From Phaseolus vulgaris (taxonomy: Eukaryota > Streptophyta > Magnoliopsida > Fabales > Fabaceae), in NCBI RefSeq assembly GCF_000499845.2, contig NC_023758.2, positions 24,835,520-24,899,519 of the forward strand: 64,000 nucleotides of DNA, read 5' to 3'. Under the pieces are notes generated by a model. It searched no databases. It worked only from the letters and a program-made list of their open reading frames with translations, and was not told where the DNA came from. The position numbers and the translations under genes are program-made. Below, in pieces: positions 11,342-24,262 of the stretch. Numbering within the stretch: the stretch's first letter is position 1; the number at the start of each line of letters is the position of its first letter.

Positions 11342-11935
11342 TGTTAGAATGTCCTTTAACTAGAGGGGGTGAATGGTTTAAAGAGGGTTTTCGCAAACTT
11401 TTAAGTCAAAAATGAAATTACTTCGAGAAACAGTTGATAAGGAAATCAGTTTGCCAAAAACACAAAGCAAAAACCACAGCACCAGAAAAACAATCGGTTG
11501 TTTCGCAAAAACAATCGGTTGTTTCGCAGAAACAATCGGTTGTTTATACCAGTTCACAAATATCAAAACTGAATTTAAAGAGATTAAGGATAGAGAGAAT
11601 GCACACAGAGGTTTATACTGGTTCACTCTAAACCCAGAGCTACATCCAGTCTTCCTAGAAACCACTAGGGAATCCACTAAGCAATCAACCCTAAATTACT
11701 TACAACACAACCAAAGAAGTGACCTTGATCCCCTCAAGACACACACTTCCTTTGGTCAAGCACAACAACACTAAGAATGCTGATCTTGATCCCCTCAAGA
11801 ACACACAACACTTCTCAGCAATACACAAAAAGATTCTTTCAAAAGATACAAAGGATTACACTTGCTACAGAACTAATTTGAAATCAATACAAGATGAAAA
11901 TCCTATCTCACACTCTTTGATCAATCAAATCTCTT
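11342..11935 (-). repeat. 5' LTR of copia-like copy 1, truncated
   Basis: It starts TGTTAGAATG and is colinear with 6019-6600 up to TTTGATCAATCAAATCTCT, then homology stops. It carries three, not two, AAACAATCGGTTGTTT units at about 11490-11546. Truncation removes about half the LTR and the right target-site duplication. Confidence 0.75.
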
Positions 11936-14900
11936 TGAAATCAGTGACGCCTGATTCAATAAAAGATATATTCATTTTCGTTTCAAAGAAAAGAAGGAAA
12001 AATTTAAGCTCTTCTGAATTTGACAGATAATTCCTAGCGTTATCAAAGAGCCAATTCAGACACTTCTTCCTCCCTTTTTCATCTCAGACATGGTCCTAAT
12101 TAAGAAATAACGTGTTCATGACAATACGAAAGAAAATTTCTGAAATTGTATTGACAGCATATCTGCCATATTATGTAATAGCAATACTAAGTTATCATAA
12201 GAAATATTTTTCTGATTAAGAGGCAAGTTTGAGTTCCACATTAAGAGAAAAGGGTTTATATTTTGAAGGAAAATAGAATGTACACCAAGAAACCGAATTT
12301 AGTCCACATCCATGAGGCGTATTCTCAACGCCATTAGACCCCATACTCTCTGGTAAAAAATATATTATAAAGAAATATATTATAAAGGAACAATAAGCAC
12401 GACCGTCGCCGTTTGAATTTTTTTTTATTTAGAAAATTAGTTTATGGTAAAAAAAAAAAAGGAAATTTGAATTGGCATGGCATTGTTTTGAATGGTTTAT
12501 ATATCGGGTTTGTGTCCCACTCTCCATTTTCTTCATTCCAAAAAAAATTGATTTAAAATATTATTTTTATTTATAAGTGTTAAGGATGTGATTTAATTTA
12601 ACCTATATTTTAAATAGATTGTAATTTTTTATAGTCAACAAGTCAACTGATATAGAGTTAAAATAATTTTTTTAAATAAAATTAATTTTATTTAAAATAT
12701 ATTTTTAATATAAATTATAATATTTTAAAAACATAAATTCATAACAATGTTTAAGTTGGGTTTTTAAAAAATATATAACTTATGATAAAACCATATTTTA
12801 AAACATAACTTAATAAAATGAAATCATATTTCTAAAACCATAATTATTTTTTTTAAATATTTTAAGAATATAGTCATACATAATTTTTTAACTATTTAAT
12901 TATTTAAAAAGGTTATATATGTTTATGATTTTTTTTAACCTTATCTATAAAATGTAAAATAACAAACATAATTGTTAAAAATAAAATTATAATAATAAAA
13001 ATAATTAAGCAAACAATTTTTATTTTAACTTTTTTAAAATATGACATTATTTTCCATATTTATATTAACTAAAAAAATACACTTTACATTGTTATATATA
13101 TTTAAATTATGTAAAAAAAAATATTCTTATGGAAAGAAGGTAGTGGCATGAAAAGTTTGAGAGGTGATCGAGGACAGAAGCGACTCAAACTGTGTGAGTG
13201 GTTGTGTAGAAAGAGAGTGGCATGGTAGTGTGTTGGAATTGAATAGGTTAGAAAATGGAAAGCGGAGAGAAGCCATGGATATATAAATGCATTGAAAGGA
13301 ATATGTATCTTCATGCGAATTGAAAAGTAGATTTCTCACACTTTATCTCTTTGTTTTCGCATGAACAGTCGTCATAAGGAATAGAATATGTATGTTTGTA
13401 CTTGATGATTGGAGAGAAATAGAGAATGAAGTTTAGTAAAGAAGTGAACAAAAAATTCTTAATTAATTTTACCAAATAGATTAAGTTTGTTAAATAATAT
13501 TTGAATTGAATTATATTAATATTAAATTCGATGATTAAAAGAATATTAATATTAAATTCAATTCAATTCAATTATACCAAAATTTGAAATAGTTAAAAAA
13601 TTGAACTGAGTTTTTATATTAATTTATATTTTAAAAACTGAACTATCAATAAATAAAAATGTTTGGATTAAACTCTATTATAATTCTTATGATTGAAAAA
13701 ATATATACTCTAAATAATATTTGATTGATAACAATTTAAACGATTCAGATCATGTGTATAGGAAAATCTAATCCATCTAACTTTTTATACCCATAAATTT
13801 AGGATAAAAGAGTAATCAAATGTTTAAAAAGTATACAAGACGTGTTTATGTTTTTTAATTGATTTTTTTTATATAGTATTTATATCATAGAATATAAATA
13901 CAACATACTGATTTTTTTTTTTAAAGTGTAAATATATTATATTTTATTTTAGTTATCATGTCATATAAAATAAAAAAAAGTTGTTAATGTGTGTAAATTG
14001 TAATAACCTTTATTTTTAATATATTAATATATTTATATTTTAAGAGGTAATTATTTTTTACTTAAAAAATTTATTCTTTCATTAAAAAATAGGAGGTATA
14101 ACCAATGAAGAGTATTTTTTCGAGTTTAATAATTTATTTAAGAAATATTTTTTATCCAACCCAGAACATAGAACTAAAAATATGAAGAAATTAATATGTC
14201 CATATATCTCTTTTTCTATGGCTAAAAGTTCTAATTGATAAAGAAAATATCCTAAGGATTAATTAACACGGTTTTGAGTCGCTGATAATAAGAATATAAG
14301 ATAAAAGTTTGTACAGACATATATTTTGTATTTTATTGCTCTATTTTACATATTTATTCGCTTATTTTTTAAAGAGAAATAACGAGCTATTTATTCACAA
14401 ATGCTTTCTCTTATAGTATTATTATTTTATTATTTTACATGGTTGGAGGAATATATTAATGATAAGGTTAATCTCAAGAGTGAGAAGTATGTATAAAGTG
14501 ACATTGATGGATCCATCTATAACAGATGGGGGGCTCCATATCCAAAAACAAAAGTTTTGTTCTTTCTATAAGTAATTAAATTATCAACAATATTTGTATT
14601 TCATTAATATAATTTAATTTGTTTCAAATTAGAAAAATTTGAATTAATTTTGTAGTGACAAGTAGGAATATGAGTTTTAACATTATTGATAAAATAACAC
14701 AAAATGGTATCGTCTTAAATAATATTTACTCATTTAGATCTCTAAAGTTAAACATTCATTTACAATATCTTCAAATCATTATTTATTAATAACCTTATTA
14801 TACTAGCGTAATTTTTCAAAAAATATTTCTATCGTATTTTATTTTAAAAATTGATTTTATAAAGTTGAAATATAACTTAAAATTCACTTCTTAATCTTAT

Positions 14901-16263
14901 CTTACTTTCTTAAGATAAATGAGTAACAAAATCGTACATCACTACACAAATTAGCTCCTAGTATATTAAAACAACATTACATTCAAATAAAAAAATTCAA
15001 ACACAAATTAGCACGAGTATATTGATTTGAAAAGTAAAACACAAATTAGCACTGAATATATTAAAATAAGAGTACATTCAAATCAAAAGATTCCAAAATA
15101 ACAAGTTTCTTCACACTAACAAATGCTCATACTTGCTATATTTTCTCGGTATAATAAAGCTGGATCATCTTTGTTAATGACTGAAACATGTAAACATAAT
15201 AATTCATTATCACACAAAGTGACATTGTGAGTATGTTAAAACAACAATACATCCAAATCAAAATAGCTCAAAGTAGCAAGTTTCACGCTAACATTCTTAT
15301 TTAAGCAACATAAGTAACTATGAAGCAAATATATGATCAACATCAGGAATAAAATTGATATTTGAGGCTTCCTAAATTTATTAAAGCAATGACATAAAGT
15401 GTTCCCTTTTTTGTTTTACCGTTGTTGAGTTCAATGGATACTTGTTAACTCCAATGGATCTTAAAGCTATAAGATAGTTTACTCACATTGATCAATTCAT
15501 TCCCTATAAACAAAAGTGTGTTTGAAAATTTTTTTATCACATTGAACAACACACTTTGAGAGAAGGATTGACGTTGAATGACAAATTAAAATTAGACTTG
15601 TTTTAGTGGAATACAATACCAATAAGAGACATGAAGTAACATGCTATACAATACCAATAAGAGACACAAAGTTGTTGGATGCGTATGGTTCAAGTTTGAA
15701 TTTGTAGGTACAAACCTGCGATCATGATCATATCATACTATAAAATAAACATGGATGACTAGAATTGAAAGGTAAAGTATTTCTTTCACAAAATTCATAA
15801 TATCATGAGTAAACTTTAAATCTAACTCCATATTACAAAACTCTCTCATAAAGTGAAATTTGCACTCAACTATATATTTTTTAAATATATTTTCTCTAGT
15901 GGAGGTGAGATTTCCAACACCATCAAAGAAATACAACTTAAATAAACATTATTTTGGATTAACATTATAATAATGAAGAAAACAGATAAAAAAATAATAA
16001 TTCACGAGAAAGTGAATGAGTATCTGTGTATCTATTAAATTTAACCAATACTAAGAGTTGTGTTAAAAAAGAATGTTGTTGTTACTCTTCAAACATACAA
16101 CATACTAAAGACTTGTCTCCATTGTTGTGTCCAGTTATGTACAAGTTTTTAAATTTCGAAAATTTGTAAAATTGACAAAACTGAAGTTAATCCATCCTTG
16201 AGATTTGTTGCAATGGAAATAAGTTATGAATACAGTAACAGAACAATTTTAATATCCTATTAC
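11936..16263. other. AT-rich intergenic DNA
   Basis: About 4.3 kb of very AT-rich DNA. Short open frames at 13102-13339 and 15733-15936 have no recognisable domain and are not accepted. No TE terminus or RNA gene could be recognised by eye. Confidence 0.4.
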
Positions 16264-16455
16264 CTCGTCTTCAGAACTAAACACATTGGGATTGGTGGAG
16301 ATGAATTTTGCTGCAGTGATGCTTGAATCTGCTAGTGGTAACTTGGCAACTACTTCCTTTGACAGTGAAGGAGTGGACTTAGACTGGCTTTGCAATAGAT
16401 ATCTTTCAATCAAATTATCATCATACAAGTATACATTCCCTAATTTCCCAAGCAA
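16264..16455 (-). other. possible orphan exon of an unidentified gene
   Basis: The minus strand encodes GKLGNVYLYDDNLIERY, then LSKEVVAKLPLADSSITAAKF and NPNVFSSEDE. It ends in GAG|GTAATAG, a plausible donor site. The composition is protein-like rather than random, but no second exon or matching domain could be found nearby. It may be a decayed gene fragment. I do not recognise the family. Confidence 0.3.
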
Positions 16456-17126
16456 AATGAAATAATTTTGTCTATGCTTGCTTGTTGTTGATGTGATATG
16501 TCTCTTAGATATGTTTTAAAGGAATATGATAGTTTAATAATTATTAGAGCTGTATATAATTCTTTCACGTGATGGATTTAAAAATAAAATATATATATAA
16601 GAAAAAATAAATTTGTAATTTAATAATATAAAAAATAAAAAATATAATAATATTGAGAATTGTAATTTGTATGAAAAATTAGAGTAGTGATGAATGATCA
16701 TTACTCATGTTTAAAAGTTTTTGAAAATTGTGTTTAGATTAAAGAAATTTGGTTTACTTTACCAAATTCAAAATGAAATTATTTAGGAAAGAAAGGACCA
16801 AGCATTAAGCTAAAGAGAAAAACTATGAATAAACAAAATTTTGAGCAGCACTGCTAAAACCAGCGGTGGCTGCAACACGGTGTTCGCGGTCGTGCCTTCT
16901 GCCTCCGCCGCTTTCCGTTTCGGGATCGTCACCTGACCGGACCGGCCGGTTAGCTTCCCTGAGGCGCCGGTTTCACCAACCGCGTAGCTGCAGATGCCGT
17001 AGAGAGATAGAGAAAGGGGTTTTGGAGAATTGAAGAATTAAAAGTGTGGAAGGAAAGGAAAGAAAGTGTAGGAGTGGGATTTGAGGTGAGGGAGCTGATA
17101 AGTCTGTTAATGATAGGGGAATTGGA
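16456..17126. promoter_or_regulatory. upstream region and probable 5' UTR of the PPR gene
   Basis: AT-rich until about 16855, then a locally GC-rich stretch (16860-16985) just before the PPR start. That change is typical of the proximal promoter/5' UTR of a plant gene, but no clear TATA element was identified. The 116-codon minus-strand frame overlapping the start is a shadow. Confidence 0.3.
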
Positions 17127-19427
17127 ATGATCCGGCACACAGCGTTTGACCCAGAAGTTGCTAACAAAGTATGTGGTGTGCTTGAACCATTTTTGCTGTC
17201 ACTGGCAAAGTCTTCAAAACCCATAACGCTGAGACAATGCAGCCAAATCCACGCAAAGCTCATTCTCTCTCCATGCATTTCACAAACCCACTTAACCAAT
17301 ACTCTCTTGAATCTGTATTCCAAATTTGGTCACTTTCGCCATGCCCACATCCTGTTCGACCATATGCCTCAGAGGAATGTTGTCACCTGGACAACCTTAA
17401 TTTCCTCGCATCTCCGAACTGGGTCACTTCCAAAAGCCTTTGAGATGTTCAATCACATGCGTGAAACGAATGAGAGGCCCAATGAGTACACATTCTCTGT
17501 TCTGCTTCGAGCTTGTGCCACTCCTTCATTGTGGGAAGTGGGTTTGCAGATTCATGGTCTGCTAGTTCGGTCTGGGCTTGAGAGAGACAAGTTTGCTGGG
17601 AGTTCTATTGTGCATATGTACTTTAACAGTGGCAATAATCTCGGTGATGCATGTCGTGCTTTTCATGACTTGTTGATGAAAGACCTTGTTGCATGGAATG
17701 TTATGATTTCTGGGTTTGCTCATGTTGGTGATTTTATCATGGTTCATAGGTTGTTTTCTGAGATGTGGGAGGTCCAAGGATTGAAACCCGATGATAGTAC
17801 TTTTGTTAGCTTACTCAAGTGCTGCTCTTATTTAGAACAGGTAAAGCAAATCCATGGGCTTGCATCTAAGTTTGGTGCTGAAGCTGATATTGTGGTGGGC
17901 AGTGCTCTGGTTAACTTGTATGCCAAATGTGGGGATGTAAGTTCTTGCAGGAAAGTCTTTTACTCCATGGAGGAGAAGGATAATTTTGTTTGGAGTTCTA
18001 TCATTTCAGGCTATACCATGAATGATAGAGGGGAGGAAGCTGTGCATTTTTTCAAGGACATGTGTAGACAAAGGAATAGACCAGATCAGCATGTGTTATC
18101 GAGTACTTTGAAAGCTTGTGTTGAACTAGAGGACTTTAACGCTGGAGTTCAAGTGCATGGCCAAATGATAAAAACTGGGTATCAAAACGATTGTTTTGTA
18201 GCAAGTGTGTTGTTGACTCTCTATGCCAGTTTCGGTGAACTTGTGGATGTGGACAAGCTGTTTAGAAGAATTGTTGATAAAGATATTGTAGCATGGAACT
18301 CCATGATCATGGCTCATGCACAGCCAGGGCGAGGATCTGGTCCCTCTACGAAACTATTACAAGAACTTCGCAGAACGACCTCGTTGCAAATTCAAGCTGC
18401 CACCCTAGTTGTTGTTTTAAAGTCTTGTGAGAATAAATTAGATTTGCCGGTAGGTAGACAAATTCATTCACTTATAGTAAAATCAAGTGTGAGTCTTCAT
18501 ACTTTGGTTGGCAATGCATTAGTTCACATGTACTCTGAGTGTGAACAAATTGGTGACGCATTTAAAGCTTTTATTGACATTGTCAGAAAAGATGATGGTT
18601 CTTGGAGTTCTATTATTGGAACTTACAAACAAAATGGGATGGAATCAGAAGCTTTAGAGCTATGCAAAGATATGTTGGCTGATGGAATCACTTTTACCAG
18701 TTATAGCCTTCCATTGTGTATTTCAGCCTGCTCACAACTTTCAATTATACAAGTGGGTAAACAACTCCATGTTTTCTCTATCAAGTCTGGTTACAACCGT
18801 GATGTGTACGTTGGAAGTTCCATTATAGATATGTACGCTAAATGTGGAACCATGGAGGAGTCGGAGAAAGTTTTTGGTGAACAAGTAGAGCCAAATGAAG
18901 TAATTTGTAATGCTGTGATATGTGGATATGCTCATCATGGGAAAGCACAAGAAGCCATAGAGGTATTCAATAAGTTAGAGAAGAATGGTTTGACCCCCAA
19001 TCACGTAACTTTCTTAGCTCTGCTATCAGCTTGTAGCCATTCAGGTTATGTGGAAGATACTTTGTATTTCTTTACATTGATGGTTAACAAATACAAGATT
19101 AAGCCTGAATCTGAGCATTATGCATGCTTAGTTGATGCCTTTGGCCGGGCAGGAAGACTAGAGGAAGCTTACCAAATAGTGCAGAAGGATGGAGGTGAAT
19201 CAGCTTGGAGAACATTACTAAGTGCTTGTAGGAATCATAATAACACAGAAATTGGAGAAAAATCTGCAATGAGGATGATAGAATTGAATCCCAGTGATCA
19301 TGCTTCGTACATTCTTCTTTCAAACATTTACACTGGAGAGGGAAAATGGGAAGAAGCTCTTAAATGTAGGGAGAAAATGGCTAAAATTAGTCTGAAGAAA
19401 GACCCAGGAAGTAGTTGGTTGATTTGA
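17127..19427 (+). CDS. pentatricopeptide repeat protein, PLS class with E domain
   Basis: A single uninterrupted exon of 766 codons. PPR proteins bind organellar RNA in a sequence-specific way and are usually imported into mitochondria or chloroplasts for editing, splicing or stability. PLS-type repeats run almost from end to end: QIHAKLIL, NTLLNLYSKFG, LFDHMPQRNVVTWTTLIS, then repeats such as GSALVNLYAKCGD, DKDIVAWNSMI and GSSIIDMYAKCGT. The last roughly 75 residues (SAWRTLLSACRNHNN ... LLSNIYTGEGKWEEA ... KKDPGSSWLI) form an E motif. The protein stops there, with no DYW deaminase domain, so if it edits RNA it would need a partner. The first ATG at 17127 gives a short N-terminus before the repeats; targeting is not obvious by eye. 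Lack of introns is normal for the family. The specific RNA target is unknown. Confidence 0.95.
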   Translation: MIRHTAFDPEVANKVCGVLEPFLLSLAKSSKPITLRQCSQIHAKLILSPCISQTHLTNTLLNLYSKFGHFRHAHILFDHMPQRNVVTWTTLISSHLRTGSLPKAFEMFNHMRETNERPNEYTFSVLLRACATPSLWEVGLQIHGLLVRSGLERDKFAGSSIVHMYFNSGNNLGDACRAFHDLLMKDLVAWNVMISGFAHVGDFIMVHRLFSEMWEVQGLKPDDSTFVSLLKCCSYLEQVKQIHGLASKFGAEADIVVGSALVNLYAKCGDVSSCRKVFYSMEEKDNFVWSSIISGYTMNDRGEEAVHFFKDMCRQRNRPDQHVLSSTLKACVELEDFNAGVQVHGQMIKTGYQNDCFVASVLLTLYASFGELVDVDKLFRRIVDKDIVAWNSMIMAHAQPGRGSGPSTKLLQELRRTTSLQIQAATLVVVLKSCENKLDLPVGRQIHSLIVKSSVSLHTLVGNALVHMYSECEQIGDAFKAFIDIVRKDDGSWSSIIGTYKQNGMESEALELCKDMLADGITFTSYSLPLCISACSQLSIIQVGKQLHVFSIKSGYNRDVYVGSSIIDMYAKCGTMEESEKVFGEQVEPNEVICNAVICGYAHHGKAQEAIEVFNKLEKNGLTPNHVTFLALLSACSHSGYVEDTLYFFTLMVNKYKIKPESEHYACLVDAFGRAGRLEEAYQIVQKDGGESAWRTLLSACRNHNNTEIGEKSAMRMIELNPSDHASYILLSNIYTGEGKWEEALKCREKMAKISLKKDPGSSWLI

Positions 19428-19870
19428 GGATCGCTTAGATGTGTTTTATACTAATGACAGTGCATTCTTAAAGAAAGTTAAAGAATAATCTCAATAACTA
19501 TTTACTCATAAATTAATAAATTTTGTATATTGTTGTCGATAATTTCTGTTTTCATGCCAACCAAAATAGGTTTGAATTGTGTATTGTTTTTTTATATTTT
19601 ACTTTCGATTTCTAATAGTATTTTACATTTTATTTTTTTGTCCTCAATAAAAAAAAGTTCTTGTATTAGTTTCTGATAAAAGATGAATTTATTAAATGAG
19701 CGTGACTAATTATGGTGACATTTGTATTCTATTTAAATTATTTTGTTTAAAACAAGTTAATTGAACCGATGAAATTTTTTCTTCGGTTAGGGTTTACGTC
19801 TTTTTTTTAATCTTCTTTGCTTGACGATAAAACTTACAATGGATGAAAATGGGTAAAAATTGATAGGTGG
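19428..19870. other. 3' flank of the PPR gene
   Basis: AT-rich DNA without a recognised gene. It contains a run CCTCAATAAAAAAAAG near 19640 with a loosely inverted counterpart near 21290. Together they may be the arms of an old repeat split by the LTR at 19871. Confidence 0.35.
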
Positions 19871-20904
19871 TGTTCCTACCGGTTGACCAGAATGTGCTTC
19901 GTGCGTAGCTGTGATTTGCGTATCAAGGACACCTTCGTCTTGGTTTCAGATCTTCACCCTACACCGCCGTGAGTACCTGAAACAGAGAGAACAAAGGGCG
20001 CCTTCGCGGCCGTTTGCACTCTGACGATCAAGTCAGTAGGCAGAAAACACTATGCACCTCCGTATCAGAACACCGTACTGCGATGTTCTGAAGGCGCGTA
20101 ATTGTATTCTAACGAACTTCTCTCTGGTGCTCAAATCACTCGTGCGTACAGTGTGTAAGCGTGCAAATGATTAGAACGTGCCTTACTAAGCTTTCAGAAA
20201 AGCTTATATACCTTGGGTTTTAGTGCTTACTACCACGTGGCTTCTCTGACTTAAGTGCAATTCCACGTGGAAGGCCTTACGACGCTGTAACCCAACTTAG
20301 GGAAATCCCAGCGCATAAGTCTTCCTTCCTCGTAGTGCATCCAGCGCAAGGGGTGACTACCTGGGTGCCAACTCATGCGCCCCAGCCTCTAGTCACTCGC
20401 CCTGGGTGTGTATCAGCCTTCCTCTCGTACCATGCACGCGGATTACCCCTGGGGCGAGGCCCTCTCCCGGGTCGTATCTATCCCAGGGATTCTCCAAAGG
20501 TGGCACGGGTAGCCACGTCCTACACCTCATGCATGAGTACTTCACGAGTCAGGTCACTCCCTACTGGTACTAGGAATATGGCCTTGAAGCCACCTTTCTC
20601 TTCTCTTTATTACTGTTCTGAGGTTCCGGGGCCCGAGGCCTCCTCGCTTGTACCGTGGCATCTTATCGTGTCGCCCCCTCCACGGTCTTCCCTACCCGTG
20701 GACATCGGGGGTGGCACCATCGGGGCCAAAGCGCGCTCTTACGACAACGAATCACGCCTTTAAGGTGGGAGACGCTTAAACCTGGCGACGCCCATATACA
20801 GCGATGCTCAAAGAGGTCAACACACTAACTTTCCTCCTTGGAGCCCCTTGGTGGGTCTCACCGTATGTTTGACTTTGGTCAACGCCCGAGGACGGGTCGG
20901 TACA
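19871..20904 (-). repeat. solo LTR of a Tat-type gypsy element
   Basis: Plus-strand ends are TGTTCCTACCGG and GGTCGGTACA. The interior is GC-rich against AT-rich flanks and resembles 5225-6018, and more distantly 27188-27622. No gag or pol adjoins it, so it is a solo LTR. A TTGAT occurs close to both ends (19860-19864 and 20906-20910), but not exactly at the TG/CA ends, so the boundary or duplication is uncertain. The 142-codon frame within it is not a gene. Confidence 0.6.
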
Positions 20905-22053
20905 GTTGATGTAAGATGTTTTTTGTCTAAATTCTCCATTTTCTATTGATCTCACCGTTAAATATAAAATATTTAAAATATTGAAATAAAGAAGATATCT
21001 AAACATTAACAAAAGCAAAATAATATGGTTTGTATTTTAACTTTTTCTCCGAACAAATATTTTACAATCATTCAAGTACTGATATGATTACTTAATAAAT
21101 AATTCACCACTTAAAATTATTAAAAAACATCAAAGATCAAAACAAAAATAAAAATAAAATATTTAAGAGACAAAACTATAATTTGTTTTATTAAAGACCA
21201 AAAACAAAAACATGTGTTAATCTTACTCACTAAGATATCATGTCATCACTAAACTGATGTCAATTAATGGTAGAGATTAAAAATAGTAATTTTTTTATTG
21301 AGAACCAGGAAAAAAATATCATTGAAGCATGGAAAACAACTTAAGCCTAAAATAAAATAGAAGTTTCTGTATTGGAATGACAAACCCACCTACTGATGTC
21401 TAATTTATTTGTGTAACCTGAACACATGAATTTTTTTCGTGGGAAGTAATAGCATTACACTATTTGGTGGTCATCTTTTTCTGACAGTAGAACTGTTTGT
21501 GCCCAATATCTTGAGGCGACTGAATTTTATTGAGGAAGGACATTTGATTTGTTCTGTTCGTATGAAATCAATTTTTTTTTGATAAATTAAGTGCACTCTT
21601 ACAAGCTACAATATGCATGTCGGTCACAGTTGCAACAAATTCAAAATACATCCTATTCTCATACAAATATTGTACATTCAAATTGTTTTAAAACACAAAT
21701 TGCAGATGAAGATATAGGAACGACAGCGATGTAATTCAGTCAGCCCCGTGGAACTTCCCCTTTTCCGATTCAAAAACAAGTGGCAACTTGGTCCAACAAA
21801 TGCTCATAAGTGGATATTTGGCAACAAATGAGTATGTGTATGCTTTACAAAAAAATTCAGAATCACTGACCACTACTTTTCCTAGACTTGGGGACTTGTT
21901 TTGATTTTGTTCATCTAAAAATTAAGATATGTAACCTTTTACCTCTATAATTACAAATTTTAATCCCCATCCTCGATTTTTTGGGCGTGTGTCTTTCACG
22001 GCTTCCTTTCTCCTACCGTTCTGCATTAAATGATCAGCTGGTTTTGACCTTAT
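20905..22053. other. intergenic between the solo LTR and the REP gene
   Basis: AT-rich, including the presumed 3' UTR of the convergent REP gene at its right end. I find no accepted ORF. There is a weak inverted match to 19630-19700. Confidence 0.35.
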
Positions 22054-24227
22054 TTAGCTATCCAGAGTCACCCCATTATCATCCTCATCTGTTGGATCTT
22101 CGGGTGATGTCGCCTTTGGAAAGAATTCTTCATTGGGGTACATCTGACCAAATAGCTGCGAGAATACCACCACCAAACTACTATACTCAGTTACAGGGCT
22201 AATAATAATTAATCAAGGTTTGTAAATTTTTTGTCTTTGCGCAATCACGTGCCAAAACAAATGCACGCGTGCACAAATATTTTCCAATTCGTTCCCTTAA
22301 TTTTCATTGAAAAACAAAAATGACAGGCAACTCGTCCAAAAATAAGGTTTGTTAGCTAGCTACTTGAGTGACAACAACAAGAAGTCAGACAGAAATAATG
22401 AGAAGAAACATGTTTTCAAATAAAGGATAATCAGACAAACCTTCTCAGCCGCATCTAAAAGGTCATTGTAGTTCAGATTTCCATCCGGTGTAGAAGTGGA
22501 GCTGATCAATTCAAATTTACTCTGAAAAGGAGATCACAGTATATCCATAGTCAGAAAATGATGTCCATGTCAATGTTACTCAGGTTACAATTTTGAAACA
22601 CATTAATATTAAAAAGCACTGCCTAGTTAGTTACCAGTGGTTGTGTTCTTTGAAAAATGAGATATCTAGTCCTTAGGGCCCTAATACTTTCTAGAGATAA
22701 AAAATAAAAATATTTTGAAAAGTAGACAGGGTAATAAGGGTAGAGTCTCCATAATGATAAAAAGAAATTCAAATGAGTAATGAGCTTTGGAGTAAAGGAA
22801 ACAAGTGCACATGGAATAATATGCAGGTAAAGTAAACACTGTTGAAGAAATAAATCTGTGAATAAGGATTAGAAGCAAACCATAATTAGTTTCTGAATAT
22901 ACAATGCACTCCAGAGCACAATCGGTTTAGTATCTTCACTGTCACTTTGGACACTAGAAATAGTGTTTCCGGATACAGGCAGTGTGAGAAGAGCATTCAT
23001 GGCTGCTTTTAGTAGATTCTTTCCTTCATCGGCATTTTTGCACATTGCGGAAAAATATAAAATAAAGCTGAGAAAGAAAAGGAAAACACGGATATGAATA
23101 TGGTAACACGGAGCGGAACTTTAAACGTAAATTATGGGAGTAACAGTCACTATCCTGAAGCCAGAAAACAATGTAAAAGATACAATGACTATAAAAAAAA
23201 GCTTATCAGTAAATCCCAAACAAAAATGTTTCTAAATGTGAGCAATTAAATTATAAAAATATTTTTATATGCAATATCAACTTCTCACACCCAACCAAAA
23301 AAAATGGTTCACTTTTTCTTTATTTTTTAATGCTCTGCAGCTTCATCCATATGAAGAATAGGCTCAATTTGAAAAACCCCAACTAATAGAAATGTGCAGC
23401 AGGGTCCTTCATTTTTTTTAAGCAAAACGCATTTTCCTGTTTTAAGTGTTGGATGCATCCTTTTGATAAAATAAAATGCAAACTGCTTAAAAAGGAATTT
23501 TTAAAAATTACAATGAAGATTTTTATGTGGGGTTTGACAACAATATTGAGTTTACTCCTTTGTTTGGGCAGAGCTTTGGGGAGGTTAATCATGAATTGAA
23601 GTTAATTAAGGCTAAAAGGTTTTCAACGTGTAGAATCTGATTTGTTGGAAGTTAAGATAAGAAGAAATAAAAGAATAAATTTAAAATGAACATTTCAATT
23701 TCTATTTTGTGAAAAACTTACGTTCCCTCAGGACAGACAGCAAGATTTGATCCTATCTGAAGAGATTTGATTGACGTCATCTGTTCGGGATACAAAGCTA
23801 TAGGCAATAGAGGAAAAGTTAATTTTTTTCTCATGTTTTAATATGTCTCTAGTTATAAATGCTTCGTTTAGATTTCTCTTACATCTAGGAGGATACACCA
23901 CTGAGCAGTTAGATACACCTGGCTTTATTGAACTTCTTGTGATGCATATTCCCCTAGCCACTATTCCTTTAATATCTCTCTGACTCAACAGTTGGAGCCT
24001 TTCAGAAGGAAAATCTCTTGGAGACAAAGACAACGGTGATGGAATCGTGAAGGATGGATCCAGAATTAGTTGGTGGCTATATAAATCTTGACCTGAAGCT
24101 AATCTAACACCTTTATAAAGCCCAGTAACCTGCAATGTTGGTTTAAAAATTACAGATGAAAATCCTTTTGCAATTGACTTCAACCTCATCTTTTCTCACA
24201 AAAAAAGTACTAGAAAAAAGAGATCAA

Positions 24228-24262
<35 letters not shown>

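Larger units (their letters stand above)
6019..11935 (-). mobile_element. non-autonomous copia-like LTR retrotransposon (gag plus extra ORF), copy 1
   Basis: Minus-strand element. The 3' LTR is 6019-7175 (TGTTAGAATG...TTCAACA on the plus strand). The internal region is 7176-11341. The 5' LTR starts at 11342 and is broken off near 11935. The polypurine tract, read on the minus strand, is AAATAGGGGGAGAT and abuts the 3' LTR. Next to the 5' LTR the minus strand reads CTGGTATATATCATGAGC, a degenerate initiator-Met-tRNA primer site. The internal region encodes gag and a second ORF only. No protease, integrase, reverse transcriptase or RNase H can be read, so it would depend on an autonomous partner. 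This resembles the TR-GAG class of gag-only elements. The gag start and zinc finger suggest descent from a Ty1/copia element. A closely related copy lies at 34166-42714. Confidence 0.85.

Noticed and set aside
11412..11774. 120-codon ORFs in the copia-like LTR with KQSVVSQ heptads
   Set aside because: They occur in an LTR, differ between copies, and merely translate the 21-bp DNA motif; not accepted as proteins.
13102..13339. Two 70-codon overlapping minus-strand ORFs
   Set aside because: No domain, no splice context, and the surrounding DNA is uniformly AT-rich.
20335..20763. 142-codon plus-strand ORF
   Set aside because: It lies wholly inside a GC-rich solo LTR and has no recognisable domain; GC-rich LTR sequence gives long chance frames.
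19630..21300. A MITE-like inverted repeat split by the Tat solo LTR
   Set aside because: The inverted match is short and in A/T runs, no target duplication could be set, and alignment by eye is not convincing.
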